This document shows, piece by piece, positions 17,821-28,423 of a stretch of 33,103 nucleotides of DNA. Positions within the stretch are counted from its first letter, which is position 1, and each line of letters begins with the position of its first letter. Under the pieces are notes generated by a model that was given only the letters and a program-made list of their open reading frames with translations, was not told where the DNA came from and made no database searches. The stretch comes from Acholeplasmataceae bacterium. Lineage in GTDB: Bacteria > Bacillota_I > Bacilli_A > ML615J-28 > CAG-698. The position numbers were made by a program, and so were the translations under genes. The stretch covers positions 1-33,103 of the forward strand of contig DUOT01000095.1 in the NCBI GenBank assembly GCA_012838705.1. The letters run 5' to 3'.

Positions 17821-19230
17821 TTACCTCCGAAATTTATTTATTTCTTGAAACGCTTCTGGTAAAGCGTTTATAATATCAGTTGCGATTAGGCTTTCTTCCC
17901 CATATTTTTCTTTTGCTATTTTTCCTGCAAGACTATGAATATACACACCTCTTTTTGCACTTTCTAGTGGTGAAAGTCCTCTCCCTAGAAAACTTGTAAT
18001 TATTCCACTTAAAACATCACCACTACCAGCAGTAGCCATACCTGGATTACCAAAAGGTGAAAAATATATTTCATTTCCAAAAGCAATAATAGTACATGGT
18101 CCTTTTAATACTACAGTGCATTTGTATTTATTTGTGACCTCTTTTATACTTTCAAGTGGAGCTTTTGTTATCTTTTCAACTATTGTGTCAAGTAATTTTG
18201 CCACTTCCCCAAAGTGAGGAGTAATAACAATATTAGGGTTTGGCTTATCTAGTTTTTTCAAGTAATAAAGTCCATCAGCATCAATAACTAAAGGATAAGA
18301 ATATATTTTTTCTAATACTTCTAAGTTGCTATCATCATTAAGACCTAGACCAGGACCAAAGCAAATGGCATCTTTTTTGGCTAAAGCTTTATCAAATTCA
18401 TTATTGTTGAAGGTTATTATTTCCCAAGAAGCAATACTTTTACTTTCCGAAAGTAATGAAACAAGTCCCGAACCACTTCTTAATGCTGCTAGTGACGCCA
18501 TGACTGTAGCACCAATCATTTTACCACCAATAAAAAGGACGCTACCATAATCATATTTATGCGAGTTGTATTTTCTTTTTTCTAATTTTGGTATCGGAAG
18601 TAAAAATCTATTCGAGTCTGGTTTTTCTAAACCTACTTTAATTACTTTACTTACACCGTGATAATCTAAAGCATCATTTACCAAATTCCCAACTTTATAA
18701 TACTCGATAATTGCTGTAAAGTTAGCCTTTACTGCAGCTCCACAAACAAGTCCATTATCACCATTTATTCCCGAAGGAATATCAATTGAAAAGACAAATG
18801 CTTGCGCTTTATTTACTAACTTTATTATATCATAAAATAAACCTGATACATCTTTATTTAACCCAGTTCCAAATAAACCATCAATAATTAGTGTCGCTTT
18901 ACTAATAACTTTTTCTAAAGTTTTATAATTAAAATCATAAAGCAAATTTGCTTTTTCTTTTTCTAATTTTTGAGTAAAATATTTATTACGATTAAAACAA
19001 ATAATAACTGGGTTATATTTTATTAAATGTAAGCCTAGCGCTAAGCTATCAGCACCATTATTACCCGGACCAGCAATAATTACTATTTTTTCATCAAAAG
19101 AAAGATTAAAAATTTCAATTAACGTTTCAAATAGCTTTTCGCCAACTTTAGTTATTAAGTTTTCTTCAGAAATAGATTCTAAAGTTTTCTTATCTATTTT
19201 TCTTACTTCTTCAACTGTAATTACATTCAT
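17821..19230 (-). CDS. nnr: Bifunctional NAD(P)H-hydrate epimerase / ADP-dependent NAD(P)H-hydrate dehydratase
   Basis: VIIAGPGNNGADSLALGLHL (epimerase), KYDYGSVLFIGGKMIGATVMASLAALRSGSGLVSL, VITPHFGEVAKLL and GNPGMATAGSGDVLSGIITSFL (dehydratase). Confidence 0.93.
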   Translation of the reverse strand: MNVITVEEVRKIDKKTLESISEENLITKVGEKLFETLIEIFNLSFDEKIVIIAGPGNNGADSLALGLHLIKYNPVIICFNRNKYFTQKLEKEKANLLYDFNYKTLEKVISKATLIIDGLFGTGLNKDVSGLFYDIIKLVNKAQAFVFSIDIPSGINGDNGLVCGAAVKANFTAIIEYYKVGNLVNDALDYHGVSKVIKVGLEKPDSNRFLLPIPKLEKRKYNSHKYDYGSVLFIGGKMIGATVMASLAALRSGSGLVSLLSESKSIASWEIITFNNNEFDKALAKKDAICFGPGLGLNDDSNLEVLEKIYSYPLVIDADGLYYLKKLDKPNPNIVITPHFGEVAKLLDTIVEKITKAPLESIKEVTNKYKCTVVLKGPCTIIAFGNEIYFSPFGNPGMATAGSGDVLSGIITSFLGRGLSPLESAKRGVYIHSLAGKIAKEKYGEESLIATDIINALPEAFQEINKFRR

Positions 19231-22200
19231 TTACACCACCTGATGTTTTTCATCGATAAGTGAATATAAATAACCATAAACCTTCTTTCCAGTTTTCATT
19301 TCTAAATATTTCTTATAACCTTGTACTTGCGTAAAGTATGCTTCATCATCTATATTTTTAGTTTTATAATCTATTACAACTACATAATCATCATATTCTA
19401 GGATTAAATCAATAACCCCATGACTATCATTATATATAAACTCATGTTCTTTATATATTTTTGCATCCCTAATATTTTCTAATAACTTGCTATTTAAAAA
19501 GCTTTCTATTTTTCCATGAAGTTTTGGACCTAAGTTTAACTCATCGAGATTAGGATTTTTTAAATCTAATAATTCTAAAATGTAGTGCAGTTCTAACCCA
19601 AAGTCTATATTTTCCTTTTCTTCTTTAGTTAATACTTTATATGTTTTCTTAGAATAACTTTTTCTTGATTTTACTTTGTAATCGAGTTTCAACTCATTTA
19701 CATTAATTGGACTTGTTATATTAATGAAATCATTAAAGTTTACTTCTTTTATTTTTTGATAATCTTTAGTAAGCGAATAATCTTTTGGATCTAAAAGCTT
19801 TGAAAATTTATGTGTAGGAATTTGCGATAAAAAGTCTTTAAGACAATTTATTTTCCTTTTTTCTTTGTCATCTAAATCACATACTATTATCATTTTTTCT
19901 TTACATCTTGTTAGAGCAACATAAAATAATCTTAATCTTTCAGATAAGTCTTCCATTATTTGTGTTTCTTTATATAAGTCTTTTATTATTGTTTCTCCAA
20001 TTCCATTATCAAAATAAGGTAAAATTATTCCATATTGATTATCATATATAAATTTCTTTTTTAAATCTTCATAATTAAACCTAGCTGATAAACCAGCATA
20101 ATAACAAATACTAAATTCTAAACCTTTAGACTTATGAATATTCATTATTTTGACGCCTTCACTAGTAGACTTGTCTAGTGAATATTTTATTGGTAGATTA
20201 TTTTCAATCAGTTCATAAATAAAGTTTGTAAAGTCTACTACATGATAACCATTACTAGACAACATATCCGCAAGATTCATTAAATACTCGCATCTAACCA
20301 TTACGCCTTCAATAGATCCAATTGTTATAGCTTTTTCATAAATGTTAAATTTACAAATAATTTTTTCTAAAAACTCTCGATTACTTAATTCATCAAGAAT
20401 TATACTTAACTCAAAACATTTTTTATAAATATCTGAATTATTAAAATCTTTATTCACAAAATATTTTAAAATAATTTCGTCTTTTATGTTAAAAAGAAAA
20501 CTCCTTGCAATACTTGTAAATAAATATTTAAATTCTTGATCTAATTCACCGTGTTTTATTTTAATAACAAGTCTCATTATATTACTTAAAACAATAATAT
20601 CATATTCATTTGTTAAAACTTCATCTTCAATAATTGTTAGTGGTATTTGATAATATTCAAAAATCTTTTTAAAAAGAGGAAAATCTCTTCCGCGGTCAGC
20701 TAGAATCGTAAAGTCAGAAAATCTTGCTTTACGATACTTTCCTTTATCATATACTAGAAAAGAATCTACTTTTTCTTTAATATCACGTGCAATAATCAAG
20801 GCCTCTATTTCTGCTTTTGTATAACTTTTATCAAGCAAATTTATATAATTATATATTTCTAAATTATAGTCTTGATTTGGCTTATTTTCTTCATAATTTT
20901 TGTTTCCAAAAATCATTCTTCCTTCTTCTTTATAATCCACACCACCTAGGTCATCTTTCATTAAAATATCAAAAATATAATTAATATTTTCAATTACTTC
21001 TTTACGTGATCTAAAGTTTTCTGAAAGATCTATTTTTCCTCCACCTATTGATTTTTTATATTTTACATATTTATTTTTAAATATGTCAGGGTTGGCATTT
21101 CGGAATCGATAAATTGATTGCTTGATGTCACCAACCATATATACATTTTCATTAGCAATAAGCTTAATAAATTCTTCCTGAATATCAGATGTATCTTGAT
21201 ACTCATCTATCATAATTTCATTAAATTGATGTTTTAACTCATAACGAATATCATCATTATTACGAACAAGAAAATACGCCATTTTAGCTACATCTAAAAA
21301 TGTATAGTTATCGTTTTTCTCTTTAAACTTATGTAAGTATATATCTAACTTTTCAATAATATTAAATATTACTTTCGCATATCCTTTTGTTTTTAAAATT
21401 GTATTTTTAATTTCTTCAATATTTTCAAAACGAACTAAAGCTTTTATTTCATCTACTTTTTCAGTAAATACTTTTTTTTGACTTTTCAGTTCATCACTTG
21501 AGCCATTTGGAAGTCTTGGAATCGACAGAAAATTTACATTTTCTTTATACTCTTTATAATTTTCAGAGTTAAAATAAGACTCTAAATATGAAATGTCTTC
21601 TTCAAGTTCAGATGCAATGTTTTCATATACTTCATATAATTCATAGTATTTTGTTTTCAATAATAATAAATATTTTTCTATATGTTCGTCAATGGATTGA
21701 TTATTATAGTATAAATTAATGTTTATTAAATTTTCTTTATCTAAACGAAGGTTAAGTTTTTGGTAAATATCAATAATTGCACGTTTAATTATATCATCAT
21801 CTTTTCTGCAAAAGCTTGACATTAAATCCACAAAGTCTGGATCTTTTTCAATATATAACTCTTCAAATATATTGTCTATTTCTTTACTCATTTCAAGATA
21901 GATTATATTTTCATCAATTATAGATATATTCTTTTTTACATTCAATAAATAATGATACTTTCTAACAAGTGATAAGGCGAAACTATCAAAAGTACAAATA
22001 TATGCAGATTCAATTAAATTTAATTCCTCCACAAGCTCTTTTTTTGTTTCAATTTTTGCTCTTATCCTTTTTTTCATTTCTGCTGCAGCAGCATTTGTAA
22101 AGGTAAGGATTAGTAGATTTTTTATACTTATACCTTCATTTAACTTTCTTAAGACTCTTTCTGTAAGTACTGCAGTTTTACCGCTTCCAGCACCAGCACT

Positions 22201-22269
22201 AACGATTAGATTTCTACCTTCTTCATTTATCGCTCTTAATTGATTTTTAGTCCACTTCATAATCATCAC
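19231..22269 (-). CDS. addA: Helicase-nuclease subunit AddA
   Basis: Walker A VSAGAGSGKTAVLTERVL, FTNAAAAEMKKRI, NFRSRKEVI, MNIHKSKGLEF, LFYVALTRCKEKM, C-terminal RecB-type nuclease GVIDLILEYDDYVVVIDYKTKN. Confidence 0.92.
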   Translation of the reverse strand: MMIMKWTKNQLRAINEEGRNLIVSAGAGSGKTAVLTERVLRKLNEGISIKNLLILTFTNAAAAEMKKRIRAKIETKKELVEELNLIESAYICTFDSFALSLVRKYHYLLNVKKNISIIDENIIYLEMSKEIDNIFEELYIEKDPDFVDLMSSFCRKDDDIIKRAIIDIYQKLNLRLDKENLININLYYNNQSIDEHIEKYLLLLKTKYYELYEVYENIASELEEDISYLESYFNSENYKEYKENVNFLSIPRLPNGSSDELKSQKKVFTEKVDEIKALVRFENIEEIKNTILKTKGYAKVIFNIIEKLDIYLHKFKEKNDNYTFLDVAKMAYFLVRNNDDIRYELKHQFNEIMIDEYQDTSDIQEEFIKLIANENVYMVGDIKQSIYRFRNANPDIFKNKYVKYKKSIGGGKIDLSENFRSRKEVIENINYIFDILMKDDLGGVDYKEEGRMIFGNKNYEENKPNQDYNLEIYNYINLLDKSYTKAEIEALIIARDIKEKVDSFLVYDKGKYRKARFSDFTILADRGRDFPLFKKIFEYYQIPLTIIEDEVLTNEYDIIVLSNIMRLVIKIKHGELDQEFKYLFTSIARSFLFNIKDEIILKYFVNKDFNNSDIYKKCFELSIILDELSNREFLEKIICKFNIYEKAITIGSIEGVMVRCEYLMNLADMLSSNGYHVVDFTNFIYELIENNLPIKYSLDKSTSEGVKIMNIHKSKGLEFSICYYAGLSARFNYEDLKKKFIYDNQYGIILPYFDNGIGETIIKDLYKETQIMEDLSERLRLFYVALTRCKEKMIIVCDLDDKEKRKINCLKDFLSQIPTHKFSKLLDPKDYSLTKDYQKIKEVNFNDFINITSPINVNELKLDYKVKSRKSYSKKTYKVLTKEEKENIDFGLELHYILELLDLKNPNLDELNLGPKLHGKIESFLNSKLLENIRDAKIYKEHEFIYNDSHGVIDLILEYDDYVVVIDYKTKNIDDEAYFTQVQGYKKYLEMKTGKKVYGYLYSLIDEKHQVV

Positions 22270-24529
22270 CTAAAAAGTGTTTTGTTTTTTTAAGATATAC
22301 TAAATCACTTTCATTTTTATAACATATATCGGAAAACTTACAATACTTACAGCTAACATTTTCTTTATCTATTACCTTAGGGTTTATTCTAAACTGACCT
22401 TTTGTTATATTTTCTATTGCTTCATATATTTTTTCTTTTGCAATAGTGCATACTTTATCAATTTCCTCTTTAGTTAACACTTTTGCATAACTATAATATC
22501 CGCCATCTTTTTTTTCTTTTAACCCCTTAACTATTTTACTTTTATCAGATAATGAAATAAACTCGCCTTCTGAATCTATACTACTTACACTATAACCTAC
22601 TAATTTTAAATTTTCGTGTTTTTGCTCTTCATATGATTTTTTGTTTTCTATATTGATCGCGTTTCCTAAAATAGGTTGTAAGTAAAAACCATAAACTTCA
22701 GCATCCATAAACTTATCAATATTTCTTACAAGAAATAAATAAACTGGAAGTTGTAAATTAAGTCCATCTAAAATATTATCTAGAGCAGGACTTGCGTTAC
22801 CCGTTTTATAATCAATTAATGCTAGATATACTTTACCCGCTATTTCTTTATATAAAATCTTATCAATAACACCTATAAAGGTTACATCATAACCATTTGC
22901 AATATTAACTATAACCTTTTCTTCATATAAAGCTTTATCATAATTAATATGTTGCATTTGCTTATTTATAGTATCAATTGCAAACTTAAGTTCACCTAGT
23001 AAATTATTAAGTAAAAAGTGTTCCTTAGGACTTAAAATAATGCTTCTATCTAGAAGATACTTGTTTATAACTTCATCAAAATCAAAGCTATCTAAAAATG
23101 CTTTAGAAAGTACATAGTGAAATACGTTACCAATTATAAGTGATAAAGTACTCTCCTTTTCTTCTAATTTGAGAATATGTGATAAGTAGTACTTAAACTC
23201 ACATTGATAATATTTATCAATAGCAGTATAAGAAAGGGTAAGTTTTTTATTAGTTCGTTTATCTAAATCATCTAAATCAATACCTGTAAACTTATGATCA
23301 TAAATTCCATAATTAATATTTTGATATGTACTATATAATGAAACTAAATCATTATGAAAAGCATTATATTTAATTAAATCATCAAGATATCTTGAAAGTT
23401 CTAACTTGTTATATAAATGTGAGTAATTATAATTTTTCTTTATATTTCTAATAACATCCATATTTAATTCTTGAATTAATATTGAAGGATAATATTTTTC
23501 AAATGGACTTTCAAGTTTGTAAGATATTATTAAATTATTAATATTTGATAAACTTGTAATTATACTTTCTTTAAAGATAATATTTAACTCTTTACTTGTC
23601 TCTAAATTAAGTTTTTCTTTTAACTTATCAGATAAATAATCTTCATCATAATAAACTTTTGGATATTTTCCCTCATTAAAACCAAGAAGGAAACAATAAT
23701 CATCACTATTAAATTCATTATTTTCTATTGATTCAATTGAAACAGCATTTTCATATTCAACTTCTTCTTTAAAGTGATGTTTCAAATCATATTCTATTAA
23801 TTCTTTTACTTCTTCTAAGTTTTCACACCAATAATATTCATTTAGGATTTCCGCAATCTTAGGATTTTCTGTTTTCCGTAGAGCTATATTTTGTAATGCT
23901 TTTTTTCCTTCATTAGTATAGTATAATGGAACTTTTTTCGGAATGTTTACAGGAATGTTATAAAACTTAAATATTTTATCTATTGTAAAGAAATATTCTT
24001 CACCACATATTAATTTAATATTATTAATATTTATTCCACCGGAAATTAGTTTTGCTATTTCACCCGCAACAAAGGCAACTTCATCTTCTAGCGTTATAAA
24101 TTCATATACTTTAAAGTTTTTTACTTTTCTTCTTTTTGTTTCAATATTGAAACTACTTAATTTACTTAAAACAAATTTAGGAATATATGAATAACCATAA
24201 AAAATAATGGTTTTATTATTTATATAATTAGAAAAATATTTATCTATATTAAGTAAAGGATATAATTCATCTTTAAGTTTTTTTAAAAATTTTAATTTGC
24301 TATCAAAATAAGTCTTTTCATCATCTAAATATTTCATGCTTTCTAAATATACTAATGCGACTTCATATTTAATATCAAGCTTTTTCATTAGATAATAAAC
24401 TGCCTTTTTTGAATATGAAAATGTAAACTTATTTATTAGTTCTTCTAAAGTCATATATTTTACATTTCGTAATTTTGTTGCTTTTTTTAATAACTTTTCT
24501 TTAATTAAATTTGGAACTACATAAATCAT
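22247..24529 (-). CDS. addB: Compact AddB-like nuclease subunit
   Basis: Immediately upstream of and overlapping addA. PD-(D/E)xK nuclease core GVIDKILYKEIAGKVYLALIDYKTGN and Fe-S-like cysteines (YYQCEFKYYL plus CKYCKFSDIC). No Walker A in the N-terminus. Confidence 0.75.
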   Translation of the reverse strand: MIYVVPNLIKEKLLKKATKLRNVKYMTLEELINKFTFSYSKKAVYYLMKKLDIKYEVALVYLESMKYLDDEKTYFDSKLKFLKKLKDELYPLLNIDKYFSNYINNKTIIFYGYSYIPKFVLSKLSSFNIETKRRKVKNFKVYEFITLEDEVAFVAGEIAKLISGGININNIKLICGEEYFFTIDKIFKFYNIPVNIPKKVPLYYTNEGKKALQNIALRKTENPKIAEILNEYYWCENLEEVKELIEYDLKHHFKEEVEYENAVSIESIENNEFNSDDYCFLLGFNEGKYPKVYYDEDYLSDKLKEKLNLETSKELNIIFKESIITSLSNINNLIISYKLESPFEKYYPSILIQELNMDVIRNIKKNYNYSHLYNKLELSRYLDDLIKYNAFHNDLVSLYSTYQNINYGIYDHKFTGIDLDDLDKRTNKKLTLSYTAIDKYYQCEFKYYLSHILKLEEKESTLSLIIGNVFHYVLSKAFLDSFDFDEVINKYLLDRSIILSPKEHFLLNNLLGELKFAIDTINKQMQHINYDKALYEEKVIVNIANGYDVTFIGVIDKILYKEIAGKVYLALIDYKTGNASPALDNILDGLNLQLPVYLFLVRNIDKFMDAEVYGFYLQPILGNAINIENKKSYEEQKHENLKLVGYSVSSIDSEGEFISLSDKSKIVKGLKEKKDGGYYSYAKVLTKEEIDKVCTIAKEKIYEAIENITKGQFRINPKVIDKENVSCKYCKFSDICYKNESDLVYLKKTKHFLGDDYEVD

Positions 24530-24580
24530 AATTTATTCCTCTCTTTAACTTTATTATACCATAAATCCTTATATAAAAAA

Positions 24581-24598
24581 AGATACCAACCGGTATCT
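24581..24598 (-). terminator. Terminator of the methyltransferase gene, overlapping its stop codon
   Basis: AGATACC-AACC-GGTATCT, followed on the minus strand by TTTTTTTAT. Confidence 0.75.
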
Positions 24599-25265
24599 AA
24601 TTTGCGACTATTACTAAAGCAAAACTTTCCTCAATATTAAATGGCTTATCTGTAAAGCCATGATATAGCTTAACATTTTCAAAATATTTATTTAATATAT
24701 TTTTTATATCACTAGTTTTTATTGGATAAAGAGTAGTACTGTTTTTTATTTTTATATTTTCATACGTAACTTCAGTTTTAAAAATAATTTTATTTTCATC
24801 ATATTCATAATTGCGGGTAAAAGTAAGACAGTTATTGATTGTTGGAAGAGATTTTATTTTGTTTTTTAAAATTCTATCATAATTTAATATTTGAATAATC
24901 AATATTCCATTTTTATTTAATGATTTATGCATTAAGTTAATAACTTTTTCTACTTCTTCTACATGCACTAATGTATTTCCGATACAATAAATGCCATCAT
25001 ATTTTTCATCACCAAGCTCAAGCATACTTTTTTGTTTGAAATCTAGATTGGGATATTTTTCTTTTGCTATTTTAATCATCTCAAAATCTATATCAATTCC
25101 CGAGCAAATAAAACCTTCACCACTTAACCTTTGTACATATCCACCAGTTGCACATCCAACATCAAGAATAGTCTTAAGCGATCTAAAGTGATGTTTTAAA
25201 AATGAAACCTTATTTTCATCTACAGGAAATATCAAATCATAATAACGAGCAATACTTTGATACAT
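24597..25265 (-). CDS. Class I SAM-dependent methyltransferase
   Basis: ILDVGCATGGYVQRLSGEGFICSGIDIDFEMIKIAKEKYPNLDFKQ motif I/II. Confidence 0.88.
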   Translation of the reverse strand: MYQSIARYYDLIFPVDENKVSFLKHHFRSLKTILDVGCATGGYVQRLSGEGFICSGIDIDFEMIKIAKEKYPNLDFKQKSMLELGDEKYDGIYCIGNTLVHVEEVEKVINLMHKSLNKNGILIIQILNYDRILKNKIKSLPTINNCLTFTRNYEYDENKIIFKTEVTYENIKIKNSTTLYPIKTSDIKNILNKYFENVKLYHGFTDKPFNIEESFALVIVAN

Positions 25266-25317
25266 AAATTTCTCCTTTAATTTATAATAACAAATTATAA
25301 AAACTTTGTAAAGTAGT

Positions 25318-25375
25318 GAAAATGTTTTCTTGAAAATGTTAACATAAGGCTATTTCCGGGTTCAAATGGTATAAT
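25318..25375 (+). promoter_or_regulatory. Putative pfl promoter with extended -10 and direct repeats upstream
   Basis: TGGTATAAT (extended -10, TATAAT 25370-25375), no recognisable -35. GAAAATGTT repeated at 25318-25326 and 25332-25340; the second overlaps the palindrome ATGTTAACAT (25336-25345). Confidence 0.45.
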
Positions 25376-25406
25376 ATAATAGCTAACTAGATCATAACAT
25401 GAAAGG

Positions 25407-27662
25407 ATGTATATATATATGAAAGCATGGCGTAATTTTAAAGGAGAAAGATGGCAACAAACTACAGATGTTCGCGACTTTATCCAACAAAATTATACAC
25501 CATATGATGGTGATGAAAAGTTTCTTGAAAAAGCAACACCAAGAACAAAAGCACTATTAGAACAATTTAATGAACTTCTAAAAATTGAAGGTGAACAAGA
25601 AGTTATTGATATGGAAACTGATATCGTAAGCCAAATTACTGCTTATGATGCAGCATATATGGATAAGGAAAATGAAGTAATCGTTGGTCTTCAAACTGAC
25701 AAACCATTAAAAAGAGCACTTCATCCTTTTGGAGGAATAAAAATTGCTAAGAAAGCTTTAGAAGCTTATGGATATAATATAAATCCTGAAATAGAAGAAA
25801 TCTTTACAAAATATCGTAAAACTCATAATCAAGGTGTTTTCGATGTTTATACAAAACAAATGAGAGATGCTCGAAGATCAGGAATTATTACTGGACTTCC
25901 AGATGGATATGGTCGTGGACGAATTATCGGTGACTACCGAAGAGTTGCTTTATATGGTATCGACTTTTTAATTTCGAAAAAGAAAGAAGAAAAAGAAAAG
26001 TTCGGCTTACCAATGACTGAAGAAACAATTCGTGCTCGTGAAGAAATCCAAGAACAAATTAATGCATTAAATGAATTAAAAGAATTAGGTAATAAATATG
26101 GCTTTGACTTAAGCAGACCAGCTGAAAATGCTCAAGAAGCTATTCAATGGCTTTACTTTGGATATTTAGGAGCAGTTAAAGAGCAAAATGGTGCGGCAAT
26201 GAGTTTTGGCCGTGACACTACTTTCATTGATATATACATTGAAAGAGATTTACAAGAAGGTACAATAGATGAAAGTTTTGCTCAAGAATTAATCGATCAA
26301 TTAGTATTAAAATTGAGAATGATTCGATTTGCTAGAACTCCTGAATATAATGACCTTTTCACTGGTGACCCTAACTGGGTAACAGAATCAATTGGTGGTA
26401 TTGGTCTTGATGGTAGACACCTAGTAACAAAAACATCATATCGTATGCTTAATACACTTTACAACTTAGGACCATCTGCAGAACCAAATATGACAGTTTT
26501 ATGGAGTGAAAAACTACCTGAAAACTTCAAAAAATTCGCAGCAAAAGTAAGTATTGATACCTCCTCAATTCAATATGAAAATGATAATTTAATGCGTAAA
26601 CATCATGGTGATGATTATGCAATTAGTTGCTGCGTATCACCAATGGCTGTTGGTAAAGAAACGCAATTCTTTGGAGCAAGAGCAAATCTTGCGAAAGCAC
26701 TTCTTTACGCATTAAATGATGGTAAAGATGAAATCTCAGGAGTACAATTAATCGATAACATCGGAAAGCTTTCAAGCGATGTATTAGATTACGATGAAGT
26801 ATATAGTAAATATGATAAAGTATTAGACTGGCTTGCTGAGCTTTATGTTAATACACTAAATGTAATCCACTATATGCATGATAAATATGCATATGAAAGA
26901 TTACAAATGGCTTTACATGATTATCATATTAAGAGAAACTTTGCAACAGGAATTGCTGGACTATCAGTTGTTGCTGACTCATTATCAGCAATTAAATATG
27001 CTAAGGTAAAAGCAATTCGTAACGAAGAAGGATTAACAGTTGATTTTGAAGTCGAAGGGGATTATCCTCGATATGGTAATAATGATGATCGCGTAGATGA
27101 AATTGCAACAACGCTTGTTGCTAAGTTTAAGGAAAAGATATCACAATATCCAGCATACAGAAATGCAGAACATTCATTATCTGTATTAACAATTACTTCA
27201 AATGTTGTTTATGGAAAGAAAACAGGAACAACACCTGATGGCCGTAAGAAAGGTGAACCATTTGCTCCAGGAGCAAACCCAATGCATGGCCGTGATAAGA
27301 AAGGTGCTCTTGCATCACTTCTAAGTGTATCTAAACTTAGATTCGAAGATGCAAATGATGGTATTAGTAATACTTTCAGCATCGTTCCTGAAGCATTAGG
27401 AAATACAACTGGAACTCTAAACGAAACTGAAGATCAAAAAGTAACAAACTTAGTACAATTACTAGATGGATACTTTATTAATGAAGGTCATCATCTAAAT
27501 GTAAATGTCTTTAGTAGAGACTTATTACTAGATGCAATGGAAAATAAAGAAAAATATCCAAACCTAACAATTAGAGTATCTGGTTATGCAGTAAACTTCC
27601 ACAAACTAACGAAAGAACAACAACTTGAAGTAATTAACAGAACATTCCATAGTACAATCTAA
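25407..27662 (+). CDS. pflB: Formate C-acetyltransferase (pyruvate formate-lyase)
   Basis: Active site [12 protein letters not shown], glycyl-radical motif [19 protein letters not shown], adjacent pflA. Likely start MKAWRNF at 25419. Confidence 0.97.
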   Translation: MYIYMKAWRNFKGERWQQTTDVRDFIQQNYTPYDGDEKFLEKATPRTKALLEQFNELLKIEGEQEVIDMETDIVSQITAYDAAYMDKENEVIVGLQTDKPLKRALHPFGGIKIAKKALEAYGYNINPEIEEIFTKYRKTHNQGVFDVYTKQMRDARRSGIITGLPDGYGRGRIIGDYRRVALYGIDFLISKKKEEKEKFGLPMTEETIRAREEIQEQINALNELKELGNKYGFDLSRPAENAQEAIQWLYFGYLGAVKEQNGAAMSFGRDTTFIDIYIERDLQEGTIDESFAQELIDQLVLKLRMIRFARTPEYNDLFTGDPNWVTESIGGIGLDGRHLVTKTSYRMLNTLYNLGPSAEPNMTVLWSEKLPENFKKFAAKVSIDTSSIQYENDNLMRKHHGDDYAISCCVSPMAVGKETQFFGARANLAKALLYALNDGKDEISGVQLIDNIGKLSSDVLDYDEVYSKYDKVLDWLAELYVNTLNVIHYMHDKYAYERLQMALHDYHIKRNFATGIAGLSVVADSLSAIKYAKVKAIRNEEGLTVDFEVEGDYPRYGNNDDRVDEIATTLVAKFKEKISQYPAYRNAEHSLSVLTITSNVVYGKKTGTTPDGRKKGEPFAPGANPMHGRDKKGALASLLSVSKLRFEDANDGISNTFSIVPEALGNTTGTLNETEDQKVTNLVQLLDGYFINEGHHLNVNVFSRDLLLDAMENKEKYPNLTIRVSGYAVNFHKLTKEQQLEVINRTFHSTI

Positions 27663-27663
27663 G

Positions 27664-28386
27664 ATGAGAGCAAATTACCATTCCATCGAAACTTTTAGTA
27701 GTGTCGATGGCCCTGGCATTCGCTATGTTCTCTTTCTGCAAGGTTGTAACCTAAGATGTGGATATTGTCATAACCCTGATATGCTAAGCATTAAAAAAAA
27801 TAAATCAATTACCGTAGATGAAATTGTATCTGATTTTCTAAAATATCAAAGTTTCTATACTAATGGTGGAATTACTGTAAGTGGTGGCGAACCACTACTC
27901 CAAATAGATTTTTTAATCGCACTATTTACTGAGTTTAAAAAAATTGGAATTCATACATGTATTGAAACTCAAGGAACGTTATTTACTGATGATGAAAAAT
28001 ATAGAAAACTAATTGAAGTTACTGATTTATTTATTATCAACTTAAAAGGTGTCGATGATAAATATGCGAAAGCTATTAGTGGTTATGGGATTAAAGAAAC
28101 CTTAAACTTTATCGAACATTTACATAATAAAAACAAAAAGTTTATAATAACTTATGTTTTACTTCCTACTATAAATGATAATAAAGAATGCGCAAAAAAA
28201 ATCGCTAAACTAGTTAAGCGTTTTGGCGATTGTGATTTTGAGGTTCTTCCATATCATAAATTAGGCGTAAAAAAATGGGAAGAATTAAACTTACCATATC
28301 GCCTATCAATAGACTCAGCTACTAGAGAAGATGTAAAAAGATTTATAGAATTAATAAAACAATATTTAGAACAAGAAGTAGCATAA
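27664..28386 (+). CDS. pflA: Pyruvate formate-lyase activating enzyme
   Basis: Radical SAM GCNLRCGYCHNPD (CX3CX2C), SVDGPGIRYVLFLQGC, GGITVSGGEPLLQ. Confidence 0.96.
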   Translation: MRANYHSIETFSSVDGPGIRYVLFLQGCNLRCGYCHNPDMLSIKKNKSITVDEIVSDFLKYQSFYTNGGITVSGGEPLLQIDFLIALFTEFKKIGIHTCIETQGTLFTDDEKYRKLIEVTDLFIINLKGVDDKYAKAISGYGIKETLNFIEHLHNKNKKFIITYVLLPTINDNKECAKKIAKLVKRFGDCDFEVLPYHKLGVKKWEELNLPYRLSIDSATREDVKRFIELIKQYLEQEVA

Positions 28387-28421
28387 AAAAATAAGCATCA
28401 TTTTCGATGCTTATTTTTTTA
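28386..28421. terminator. Bidirectional terminator between pflA and the DUF3307 gene
   Basis: AAAAAATAAGCATC-ATTTTC-GATGCTTATTTTTTT, between convergent genes. Confidence 0.88.
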
Positions 28422-28423
28422 TT

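Noticed and set aside
18326-18550. 74-aa plus-strand ORF
   Set aside because: Antisense to the conserved nnr dehydratase domain.
24991-25191. 66-aa plus-strand ORF
   Set aside because: Antisense to methyltransferase motif I region.
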